From positions 1-6,420 of the forward strand of contig CANFHS010000138.1 in the NCBI GenBank assembly GCA_947446835.1: 6,420 nt of DNA. The letters run 5' to 3'. Position 1 is the stretch's first letter; each line of letters opens with the position of its first letter. The notes beneath the pieces were generated by a model. It saw only the letters and a program-made list of their open reading frames with translations, did not search any database and was not told the DNA's origin. The DNA comes from Bacteriovoracaceae bacterium (lineage in GTDB: Bacteria; Bdellovibrionota; UBA1018). Shown here in pieces: positions 1 through 5,675 of the stretch. A program made the position numbers and the translations under genes.

Positions 1-374
1 GGACCGACGAGCAGATCACCATTCCCAACCGGGTCATGGCCCAGTCGCAGATCTCGAACTTCTCGTTCCAGAAGCGCCCCATCGTCAGGAGCCAGATCTT
101 CCGGCTGCCCTACCGGGCGCCATCGGAAGACGTCCGGAAGGCGCTGCTCCGGGCGGCCGGCCGGGTCCAGCGCGTTCGGAGTTCGCCTGCGCCGCTGGTC
201 CTGATCACCGAAACCCACGAATCCTGGGTGCCCTACAAGCTCGTCTTCTTCATCGACGACTACGGAAGCCAGTTCGTGATCGCCGACCAGGTGGTGGAGG
301 CCTGCCTCCAGGAGCTCCGGGCCGCCGGCCTCGAGCCTGCCTCACCGCGCATCCAGGTGGAACGCGAGGCCTGA
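1..374 (+). CDS. MscS-family mechanosensitive ion channel, C-terminal part (5' truncated by window)
   Basis: The reading frame is open from base 3 and ends at TGA 372-374, giving 123 visible residues. It begins with TDEQITIPNRV, the end of the MscS beta domain (family pattern: a hydrophobic-IPN-x-hydrophobic stretch followed by I-x-N-x-S, here QISNFSF). An alpha/beta C-terminal cage domain follows, with a segment around SPAPLVLITETHESWVPYKL, an acidic 'FFIDDYG' strand and a final helix ending in 'AAGLEPASPRIQV'. The last part resembles the 'gI.iP.P...v' ending of small-conductance channels. Such proteins sit in the inner membrane and release solutes on hypo-osmotic shock. The membrane helices and pore lie upstream of the window, so subfamily and total length cannot be judged. 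The Met at base 36 is internal, not a start. No recognisable operon partner lies downstream; the next gene appears to have its own promoter. Confidence 0.85.
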   Translation, partial: TDEQITIPNRVMAQSQISNFSFQKRPIVRSQIFRLPYRAPSEDVRKALLRAAGRVQRVRSSPAPLVLITETHESWVPYKLVFFIDDYGSQFVIADQVVEACLQELRAAGLEPASPRIQVEREA

Positions 375-386
375 GTCCCGGATCCC

Positions 387-413
387 GCGCGGAACGCACC
401 GTGCGTTTCGCGC
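387..413. promoter_or_regulatory. 27-bp near-perfect palindrome; possible activator (enhancer) site, or MscS transcript hairpin
   Basis: The left arm GCGCGGAACGCAC (387-399) and right arm GTGCGTTTCGCGC (401-413) are inverted repeats around one central C, with a single mismatch (a G-U pair in RNA). The site starts 13 nt after the MscS stop. Its centre is about 90 bp upstream of the start site predicted from the sigma-54-like promoter at 463-479. That is a usual distance for a palindromic site of a sigma-54 activator. No T-run follows, which argues against a classical intrinsic terminator, although a hairpin-only terminator or 3' end stabiliser for the MscS transcript remains possible. The palindrome is seen directly; its role is inferred. 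Confidence 0.5.
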
Positions 414-462
414 TCCCGGACGCCGGCAACGCGCTCTGGAGGCTCCAGGCGGCCTTTCGGGG

Positions 463-479
463 CTGGCACGAAAGATGCT
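463..479 (+). promoter_or_regulatory. Probable sigma-54 (RpoN) -24/-12 promoter of the PilZ gene
   Basis: The sequence CTGGCACGAAAGATGCT matches the RpoN consensus CTGGCACG-N4-TTGC(A/T) at all defined positions except one (ATGC instead of TTGC). The invariant GG (465-466) and GC (477-478) are exactly 10 nt apart. Placing the C of GC at -12 puts transcription start near base 490, leaving a leader of about 21 nt before the ATG at 511. Sigma-54 promoters need an ATP-dependent activator bound upstream, and a palindrome lies at about -90. The match is strong but was found by eye, without a genome background estimate. Confidence 0.6.
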
Positions 480-510
480 CGACTGCCCGCTCCGTGGGGG
501 GCTCTCAGCC

Positions 511-1035
511 ATGTCGATCTCGTCGATCCAGGGTGTGCCGAACTGGGGTGATAATCAGGAAGTCACGCGTCGGAAGGAGGTGCGCTATCCATTCTCCAAA
601 GTCGTGGACTGGGATTTCTTCACCGGCGCCGACGGCGCCAAGAAGGGTTACCTCGAAAATGTTTCCGCGGGCGGTTGCCTGCTCAGGACGAATGAACCCA
701 TCGAGCACCGCCGTTGGATCCGGCTCGTGGTCAAGGATCCGGCCTCATCCGTGTACTTCACGGCCGTGGGGAGGATTTGCCGCCGCGACGACCTGCTCGA
801 ATCCTGGGAAGATGGAAGCATCACGCTTCACCGCCAGGGAATCGAGTTCATCCACGCGCTGAACCCCGTGATCCTCGCGGCCATCCGCGAGGACTCCAGC
901 CCCTGCTCGGACTGCGGGAAGCCGGGTGCCCACTTCCAGGCACCCGACCACGCGGAAAAGCTGTACTGCGTGCTCTGCCACCTCAGGAAGGCTTGCCGAA
1001 GCCTCCTGGCCAGTGAAGGGCTCGACAGCGCCTGA
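511..1035 (+). CDS. PilZ-domain (c-di-GMP-binding) protein with C-terminal zinc-ribbon-like CxxC pairs
   Basis: Counted from the ATG at 511 the protein has 174 residues. The N-terminal PilZ domain shows both c-di-GMP-binding motifs: RKEVR (RxxxR, residues 21-25) and NVSAGG ([D/N]xSxxG, residues 50-55). A beta-rich stretch follows to about residue 115, ending in 'QGIEFI', typical of PilZ barrels. After a helix come CSDC (132-135) and CVLC (153-156), spaced like a small zinc ribbon. There is no signal peptide or membrane segment, so it is probably a cytoplasmic effector. An in-frame ATG at 475 would add 12 residues, but it lies inside the putative sigma-54 -12 element. The 511 start has a G-run (496-501) 9 nt upstream, a weak ribosome site. 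The downstream target (motility, pili, polysaccharide or transcription) cannot be told from sequence. The stop lies 3 nt from that of convergent tig. Confidence 0.85.
   Translation: MSISSIQGVPNWGDNQEVTRRKEVRYPFSKVVDWDFFTGADGAKKGYLENVSAGGCLLRTNEPIEHRRWIRLVVKDPASSVYFTAVGRICRRDDLLESWEDGSITLHRQGIEFIHALNPVILAAIREDSSPCSDCGKPGAHFQAPDHAEKLYCVLCHLRKACRSLLASEGLDSA
923..946. other. Perfect 8-bp stem inverted repeat inside the PilZ gene
   Basis: CGGGTGCC (923-930) and GGCACCCG (939-946) are exact inverted repeats around an 8-nt loop, between the codons for the two CxxC pairs. A second, smaller hairpin follows at 989-1004 (AGGCTT, GCCG loop, AAGCCT). Read on the minus strand, these lie about 35-115 nt beyond the tig stop codon and could help end the tig transcript, since only 3 nt separate the two genes. 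Neither is followed by a T-run on either strand, so a terminator role is only a possibility. Confidence 0.25.
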
Positions 1036-1038
1036 GGC

Positions 1039-2367
1039 CTACTTCTCTTCCTTGATCTTGGATTTCTCGATCAGGAAAGCCACCGTGCGGTCTTCGCGGA
1101 TGCGGAATTCCAGATCCTCGAGCCGGTTGGCGTTCTTGGCGTAGAAGTCGACGATCTTTTCTTCCTCGACCTTCATGTTCTCGGCCATCTTCTTCATCTC
1201 GGCCTGGATGTCGGCCTGGGAGATCTCGATCTTTTCCTTCTTGGCGATCGACTCCAGGACGAGGCTGGCGCGGACCTGGTTCTCAGCGCGCTTCTTCAGG
1301 TTCTCCAGCTCGCTGGCCAGCGCGTCCTGGATCATCTGGTCGGTGAAGCCCTGCTGCTTGAGGTTCTGGCCCACGTCCTGCGCCAGGGCACGGGTCTGGG
1401 TCTGCACCAGGCTCTTGGGCACGTCGAAGGTGTTCTTTTCGATGAGCGCCTGGAGCAGGTCGCTCTTCAGCTTGCGCTCCACTTCCTGGCCGCGCTCGCG
1501 GACCAGGTGCTCCTGGGCCTTGGCGCGCATGTCGGCCACGTCCGTGTAACCCAGGGTCTTGGCGAATTCGTCGTCCAGGGTGGGGAGCTGCTTTTCCTTC
1601 ACCTCATTGATGGTGACGGTGAATTCGGCTTCCTTGCCCGCGAATTCCTTCTCGTAGAAGTCGGCCGGGAACGGCACGCGGAAGGTGCGGGTCTCGCCGG
1701 CGTTCATGCCGATCAGGTTGTCCTCGAAGCCCGGGATCAGCGAGTCGGAGCCGATTTCCAGGACGCGCGAGCCCTTCATGCCGGCTTTTTCTTCCACGCC
1801 CTGGTCGGTGACGATGCCACCCGAGAAGGCCATGTCGGCGAAGTCGCCCTTCTTGGCCGGACGCGTGGCGGGAACCAGGTTGGCCTGCGAATCCAGGAGA
1901 CCCGAGATCACCTTTTCGATGTCCGCGTCTTCCACCTTCAGCTTGCCCTTGGTCAGCGCGAGACCGGTGTAGCCCTTGACCTCGATTTCGGGAACCACTT
2001 CCACGGTGGCCGTGTAAGTCAGATCCTTGCCTTCCGCGACGCTGTGGTCGTGCGCGCCCTGGCCGGTCTGGTGTTCCGGAGTCTCGATCTGCGGGCTGCC
2101 GACAGCGCGGATCTTCTGCTCGCGCAGCGCCTTCTGGTAGGAGTCGTTGATCAGGTTGTGGAAGACCTGGTGGCGGACTTCCTCGGAGTAGTACTGCTTG
2201 ACCACCGAAAGGGGAACCATCCCGGGGCGGAAGCCCTTCAGCTTGGCGGTCTTCTGCGCTTCAGCGATGCCACGCTCGAAGTGCTGCTGGACCGTGGCGG
2301 CAGTCACCTTGACGGTGAGCTTGCGCAGGATCGGGGACGTGCTCTCGACTTTGACGGTGTATTCCAT
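1039..2367 (-). CDS. tig: Trigger factor (ribosome-associated chaperone and peptidyl-prolyl isomerase)
   Basis: At 442 residues it is close to the usual length (E. coli 432). It binds at the ribosomal tunnel exit and shields emerging chains. The N-terminal domain carries the ribosome-docking signature GFRPGMVP at residues 45-52; the Lys common in this loop (E. coli GFRKGKVP) is Met50 here. An FKBP-like PPIase domain spans roughly 170-258 (KKGDFADMAFSGG... through IPGFEDNLIGMNAGETRTF to AEFTVTINEVKEK). The helical C-terminal substrate-binding arms run from about 262 to the Lys-rich end KIKEEK. Residues 97-112 form an apparent Gly/His-containing insertion (H99, H106, H108) before the 'LTYTATVEVVPEIE' strand. 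The ATG at 2367 is the natural N-terminus (MEYTVKVES) but has no Shine-Dalgarno sequence. It is the last gene of the leftward cluster, 46 nt after truA, and convergent with the PilZ gene. Confidence 0.97.
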   Translation of the reverse strand: MEYTVKVESTSPILRKLTVKVTAATVQQHFERGIAEAQKTAKLKGFRPGMVPLSVVKQYYSEEVRHQVFHNLINDSYQKALREQKIRAVGSPQIETPEHQTGQGAHDHSVAEGKDLTYTATVEVVPEIEVKGYTGLALTKGKLKVEDADIEKVISGLLDSQANLVPATRPAKKGDFADMAFSGGIVTDQGVEEKAGMKGSRVLEIGSDSLIPGFEDNLIGMNAGETRTFRVPFPADFYEKEFAGKEAEFTVTINEVKEKQLPTLDDEFAKTLGYTDVADMRAKAQEHLVRERGQEVERKLKSDLLQALIEKNTFDVPKSLVQTQTRALAQDVGQNLKQQGFTDQMIQDALASELENLKKRAENQVRASLVLESIAKKEKIEISQADIQAEMKKMAENMKVEEEKIVDFYAKNANRLEDLEFRIREDRTVAFLIEKSKIKEEK

Positions 2368-2376
2368 GATGGAAGC

Positions 2377-2406
2377 GTTCTAGTCGAATTTTACGCGCGC
2401 TGACAA
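2377..2406 (-). promoter_or_regulatory. Possible sigma-70-type promoter in the truA-tig gap
   Basis: On the minus strand, TTGTCA (2406-2401, 5/6 to the -35 consensus) and TAGAAC (2382-2377, 4/6 to the -10 consensus) are 18 nt apart. An alternative -10, TAAAAT (2393-2388, 5/6), lacks a good partner. Using the first pair, transcription would begin only a few bases before the tig ATG at 2367, giving a nearly leaderless mRNA. That agrees with the absence of a ribosome binding site. The gap is visibly more AT-rich than its surroundings. Readthrough from truA could also supply tig. Confidence 0.3.
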
Positions 2407-2413
2407 GCCCGTT

Positions 2414-3241
2414 TCACCAGGAAATGCCTGAATACCAGACCCTTTCCAGCCAAAGCGCCCGACCCGGGGCGGTCGGTCCCACCTGCCTGCGGTCCCGGGT
2501 CTCCAGGATGGTCCGAACATCCCCGGGGGGACGCCGCCCTTCACCCACCTGAAGCAAGGTCCCCGCGATTCCCCGGACCATCTGTTTCAGGAAGCCGGTC
2601 CCGACCAGCCTCATGCGGACCAGCTGCACCGGCTCGGAGCCCCCCACGGGGGTCCACCCCGGGAAAGGAACCGCCTCCAGGCTGATCCGGGCCTCCAGGA
2701 TCTTGCGGACCGTGCTCCTCAGCTCGGGCGCCCCCGAGGCCTGGAAAGGCTTGAAATCATGCTCGCCCTTGAGGTGGTCCAGGGCCTCCTGCATGGCAGG
2801 GAGGTCGAGCTTCTTCTGGATCCACCAGCTGAAGGGCTGCAGGTGCGGAACGGCCGCCGGCCCCTGCTGGAAGTAATAGCTGTACTGCTTCTGATCGGCG
2901 CTGCGCTGGGCATGGAAATCCCGGGGCACCTCCTGGACGCCCAGCACCCGGATGTCCCGGGGCAGAAGCGAGTTGAGGCCTTTGTGCAGCACCCAGCATT
3001 CCCAGTGCTTGCGCTTCAGGACGAAGTGGGCCACCTGGCCTGCGGCATGCACCCCGGAATCCGTCCTTCCGCTGCCGACCAGCGAAACCGTGTCCTCGGA
3101 GGTGATGCGCCTCAGGGTCGCCTCGATCGTGCCCTGGATGCTGGGCCCACCTTCGGCGGCCGAGCCCTCCTGGCGTTGCCACCCGCAGTAAGCGGTGCCT
3201 TCATACGAAAGCAGCAGGGCATACCGGGTCTCAGAATTCAT
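2414..3241 (-). CDS. truA: tRNA pseudouridine(38-40) synthase TruA
   Basis: The 275-residue protein (E. coli TruA 270) converts uridines 38, 39 and 40 of the tRNA anticodon arm to pseudouridine. The catalytic motif GRTDSGVHA is at residues 58-66, with nucleophile Asp61 and Arg59. The active-site Tyr corresponds to Y120 in KQYSYYF. The N-terminal 'LLSYEGTAYCGWQRQ' (family Y-x-G-x-x-[FY]-x-G-[WF]-Q) and the C-terminal 'FLKQMVRGIAGTLLQVGEG' (usually FLxNMVR) confirm the family. The common FHAR segment before the active-site Tyr reads FHAQR here. The ATG at 3241 overlaps the barrel gene's last 11 nt (ATGAATTCTGA), and no Shine-Dalgarno is seen upstream, so translation probably depends on coupling to the preceding gene. 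Confidence 0.97.
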   Translation of the reverse strand: MNSETRYALLLSYEGTAYCGWQRQEGSAAEGGPSIQGTIEATLRRITSEDTVSLVGSGRTDSGVHAAGQVAHFVLKRKHWECWVLHKGLNSLLPRDIRVLGVQEVPRDFHAQRSADQKQYSYYFQQGPAAVPHLQPFSWWIQKKLDLPAMQEALDHLKGEHDFKPFQASGAPELRSTVRKILEARISLEAVPFPGWTPVGGSEPVQLVRMRLVGTGFLKQMVRGIAGTLLQVGEGRRPPGDVRTILETRDRRQVGPTAPGRALWLERVWYSGISW

Positions 3242-4223
3242 AGGTCAGGCCGACACCGAACGTGTTCGACGAGATATCCAGGTCGCCGGTGGGCGCCGAA
3301 AGACGGGTGTAATCCAGGGTCAGGTAATACTGGTGAACCCCGAACGAATGGTAGAGGTCCCAGCCCAGGGAACTGAAGATTGAATTCAGCTTCAGGTTCA
3401 TCCCACCGCCCACCATGGTGCCGGTCGAAAAGCCACGGTACTCGGTATGACCGTCCGTGCGATTCTCCAGGTAACCGATGACCGTGCCGCCCGCCTGAAC
3501 GTAAGGGCGCAGGAAGCGCAGCAGATTGAAGCGGTAATTAACCCCCAGCACCACCGGGAAGGTCAGGAACTTGAGCGTGGTCCGCGAGGCCGTGCCGAAG
3601 TTGACCGAGGTAACCGGGTTGACCAGGTTGAAGGCAAAATTGCCCGTGCCCGACTGGTAGGTGAAGCCACCACTGGCCATCAAGCCGATGTTGCCGAGCC
3701 ACTCGCTATGGAAAGGCTGCCACTCGCCGAAGATCTGGAGGTCGGGCACCCAGCCGGTTCCGTAATAGCTTTCGATGGAACCCGTCGTGGCGCCCGAAAC
3801 AGCTCGAATCGTGCGCGAAGCGCTGGTTCCCAGCCTGAAGCCCGCCGCGTAATGGACCTCGCCTTCCACCCTGGGCTTGAGCTGGCTGGTACCGGCCTTG
3901 ACCTCGGCGATGGCACCTTCCCGCTGGGGCGCAGGGCCCAGCTTGTCCTGCAATCCTTCGATGTAGGAGTCCTCGGGGTCCACGGGTCGGACCGGGTCAG
4001 TGGACTTGAGGTGCTCGATGTAACTTCCGGGCTGCTGCGCATCCCCTTCGCCCGGAGCGGGCAGGCGCTTCTTCAGCTCCTGGGTGTACGATCCCGAGGG
4101 CCCGGGCTCGAGGCCCGCCTTGAGCTGGTCGATGTAAGGCTGCGCCGTGGGCTCGGCCGCTCCGGCGGGAATCGCCCCGACCAGTACCAGGGCGGCAAGA
4201 GCTCCACGCCGCGGCAACGTCAT
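3231..4223 (-). CDS. Exported beta-barrel outer-membrane protein with N-terminal YIxxLK repeats, function unknown
   Basis: From the ATG at 4223 the protein has 330 residues. An N-terminal signal peptide (MTLPRRGALAALVLVGAIPA, then GAA) is probably cleaved near residue 22-23. Residues 29-99 are a Pro-rich linker with four copies of a [S/P]Y(I/T)xxLK-like unit. From about 112 to the end alternating aromatic/polar strands (for example FRLGTS, FGEWQPF, GGFTYQSG, LGVNYRFN, YLTLDYT) end in GVGLTYEF. A C-terminal Phe is the usual BAM recognition residue, so an outer-membrane barrel is likely. The frame stays open upstream to 4403, but the 4223 start has a GGGGAG ribosome site 7 nt before it, begins the signal peptide and overlaps the previous stop by ATGA. 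No named family is recognised; OmpW/OmpA-like small barrels are alternatives. It is coupled to the CFI-box gene, suggesting a joint role. Confidence 0.8.
   Translation of the reverse strand: MTLPRRGALAALVLVGAIPAGAAEPTAQPYIDQLKAGLEPGPSGSYTQELKKRLPAPGEGDAQQPGSYIEHLKSTDPVRPVDPEDSYIEGLQDKLGPAPQREGAIAEVKAGTSQLKPRVEGEVHYAAGFRLGTSASRTIRAVSGATTGSIESYYGTGWVPDLQIFGEWQPFHSEWLGNIGLMASGGFTYQSGTGNFAFNLVNPVTSVNFGTASRTTLKFLTFPVVLGVNYRFNLLRFLRPYVQAGGTVIGYLENRTDGHTEYRGFSTGTMVGGGMNLKLNSIFSSLGWDLYHSFGVHQYYLTLDYTRLSAPTGDLDISSNTFGVGLTYEF
3927..4139 (-). repeat. Four degenerate YIxxLK peptide repeats in the barrel protein's N-terminal linker
   Basis: The units are PYIDQLKAGLEP, SYTQELKKRLPAP, SYIEHLKSTDP and SYIEGLQDKLGPAP, with Tyr at residues 30, 46, 68 and 87 (spacing 16, 22 and 19). 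Each ends in Pro and is joined by Gly/Pro/acidic spacers. Three of the four share the octamer TACATCGA at the DNA level (4136-4129, 4022-4015, 3965-3958 on the minus strand). The pattern looks like repeated short amphipathic helices exposed in the periplasm. Their binding partner is unknown. Confidence 0.7.
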
Positions 4224-5674
4224 CGGGAAACTCCCCGACCCGTCCGCCCGGCCCGGCGGCGGGTCTCCAGTGCCACGACCGCTCCGAAGAGGGCCACCAG
4301 CAGCACCGCAACCGAAGGATGGAGCAGGAGCCAGGCCACGATCTCGACCGGAAGAAGAAGCAGAAGAACCGGCCCGCGGAAAGCCGGGTGCAGGTAAAGC
4401 CACTCGGCCGCGGGAGGAGACCAGCGGTAATAGCTCTGCACGAAAGCACGCCCCAGCCAGCTTGCGTCCAGAATCTGATCCCGGAAGTTCCGCAGCATCG
4501 AGACAGCCGGTGCATCAGGAGACCGGTAAGCCGCAGTCGCGATGAAGCAGCGGCTGCGGTTCAGGAACTGGTTGATGCTCGCGGTCTGCACGTTCTGCAG
4601 GTTGCAGCTGGTGGAATCCACCGAATAAAGCGCCCCGGCCGCGTCGCGAATGAGGAAGTAGAGCGTGTACAGATTGTCAGAGCCGTTGGTGGTATTCGTG
4701 AAGCCACTGACTGGCTGGGTATAGCCAAGCGGCAAGCGGCCCACCACGGAGTTGCTGTCGATGCTGGCCTGGGTGGGAGCTGCCCCGTTCGCACCGACCA
4801 CGACCAGGTGGGTGGCTGGTGCCCCGGCCTCAAGATAAGCGGAGTCGAAGGTGCCCGACTCCACGTAAATCTCGCCGTCCCCCGGAAAATACAGGCTCGA
4901 CAGGGTCGGGCACGGGGCCGCGCTGGCGATGGGGCCGCCTTTTTCGACCGAAACATTGAGCCGCGTGAACTGCGCATCTTGGGCCGAATCGGTGGGACCC
5001 ACGGTGGCCGCGTCGGGCGCGACCGTCACGTAAACCCTCAGATTGAACACCGCAGCCACGGCGTCGTTGGTGGAGGTGCTGGTCCGCGCCACGGGCGGCG
5101 TGACATCGCCATTGGTGCAGCCCTCGGCCACCAGGCTCGTGTCGCCCTGGAGCCTGACCGCCTCACAGATGTCCTTGGCAAAAACCCCGACTTCCACGGT
5201 GGTGGTGTCGGCCGCGAAGCGGGCCGAGAAATAATAGGCCGCCGTATCGCCCGTATAGGAAGGCACCGTGAGGCCCTGGCAAGTCAGCGAATTGCACCGG
5301 CTGCCCTGGGAAGCGGCGATCGGGACGTATTTCCAGCCATTGCTGGTCTGGGCCAGGATTGAAACCACCTGGTTGCTCCGGCTGGCGTCAGCCCGGACCC
5401 GGAACCGGATGAGGCCCGTCATGTCGCCCGAAACCGCCGTCGGCGTCGTCAGGCTGGTGCTGACCGTGTAGAACGACTTGCCCGTGTCCACTGTCGTGGT
5501 GTCGTCCGCCTGATACAGGGTGAGCGGGGAAGTTCCGTAAAGGGCGTAATTGGAGTAGGCCAGGAGCGTCGGCGCGACCCCCGTCGGAGTGGGGGTCGGG
5601 CTCGGAGAGGCCCACGAGGCGGATGAAACCAGGAGCGGAAGAAGCAGGAAAGCGCGGACTAAGCCTGCGCTCAT
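4220..5674 (-). CDS. CFI-box-CTERM surface/exported protein, function unknown
   Basis: The 484-residue protein starts with a signal peptide (VRAFLLLPLLVSSASWA, cleavage near 22-23), then a Pro/Thr linker (SPSPTPTPTG). A beta-rich, Ser/Thr/Val-rich region runs from about 35 to 355, with Cys at 127, 132, 170, 186, 255 and 357, possibly as disulfides. Residues 376-385 read CFIATAAYRS, the CFI box (usual form CFIATAAYGS), followed by the family's 'LRNFRD...GRAFVQSYYRWSPPAAEWL'. The tail is one long or two short hydrophobic segments (about 434-469) and an Arg-rich end (TRRRAGRTGRGVSR). This order resembles bacterial CTERM sorting signals, so the protein is probably exported, anchored and perhaps processed. 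The N-terminal region matches no family I recognise. It begins 1 nt after the asd stop with GAGGGA (5685-5680) as ribosome site, and overlaps the barrel gene by 4 nt. Confidence 0.85.
   Translation of the reverse strand: MSAGLVRAFLLLPLLVSSASWASPSPTPTPTGVAPTLLAYSNYALYGTSPLTLYQADDTTTVDTGKSFYTVSTSLTTPTAVSGDMTGLIRFRVRADASRSNQVVSILAQTSNGWKYVPIAASQGSRCNSLTCQGLTVPSYTGDTAAYYFSARFAADTTTVEVGVFAKDICEAVRLQGDTSLVAEGCTNGDVTPPVARTSTSTNDAVAAVFNLRVYVTVAPDAATVGPTDSAQDAQFTRLNVSVEKGGPIASAAPCPTLSSLYFPGDGEIYVESGTFDSAYLEAGAPATHLVVVGANGAAPTQASIDSNSVVGRLPLGYTQPVSGFTNTTNGSDNLYTLYFLIRDAAGALYSVDSTSCNLQNVQTASINQFLNRSRCFIATAAYRSPDAPAVSMLRNFRDQILDASWLGRAFVQSYYRWSPPAAEWLYLHPAFRGPVLLLLLPVEIVAWLLLHPSVAVLLVALFGAVVALETRRRAGRTGRGVSR
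4231..4236 (-). promoter_or_regulatory. Ribosome binding site deciding the barrel-protein start
   Basis: GGGGAG on the minus strand lies 7 nt upstream of the ATG at 4223. It lies inside the end of the CFI-box gene and supports the short start over the 60-residue-longer frame opening at 4403. Confidence 0.6.
5575..5598 (-). other. Perfect 8-bp stem hairpin in the Pro/Thr-linker codons of the CFI-box gene
   Basis: CGACCCCC (5575-5582) and GGGGGTCG (5591-5598) are exact inverted repeats with an 8-nt loop. In the mRNA this strong GC hairpin lies about 25-33 codons after the start, just past the signal-peptide codons. It could slow ribosomes during export, or be a by-product of Pro and Gly codons. 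Confidence 0.3.
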
Positions 5675-5675
5675 T

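Noticed and set aside
436..448. Small dyad CTGGAG-G-CTCCAG between the large palindrome and the sigma-54-like site
   Set aside because: A 6-bp arm is near chance level in this composition and is unsupported as a separate site.
401..862. 153-codon + strand frame overlapping the PilZ gene
   Set aside because: The alternative frame lacks motifs and is Ser/Arg-rich. The PilZ frame has RxxxR, NxSxxG and the CxxC pairs.
1507..2403. 298-codon open frame on the + strand opposite tig
   Set aside because: It is a mirror frame of a full-length, well-conserved trigger factor and shows no recognisable motif.
2461..2501. Inverted repeat GACCCGGG...CCCGGGTC with a 25-nt loop in the 3' end of truA
   Set aside because: The arms are themselves GC-rich near-palindromes in a GC-rich gene and the loop is long. 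There is no T-run or positional logic to support a function.
3447..4397. 316-codon open frame on the + strand opposite the barrel gene
   Set aside because: It is a shadow of the barrel gene and its upstream overlap, with low-complexity Arg/Gly composition and no plausible start context.
4224..4403. 60-residue N-terminal extension of the barrel protein
   Set aside because: It overlaps the membrane-tail codons of the CFI-box gene, would bury the signal peptide internally, and ignores the good ribosome site before 4223.
4319..5362. 347-codon open frame on the + strand opposite the CFI-box gene
   Set aside because: It is antisense to a gene with a clear signal peptide and CFI box. Its product is Arg/Gly/His-rich without domains, as expected from GC-rich shadow frames.
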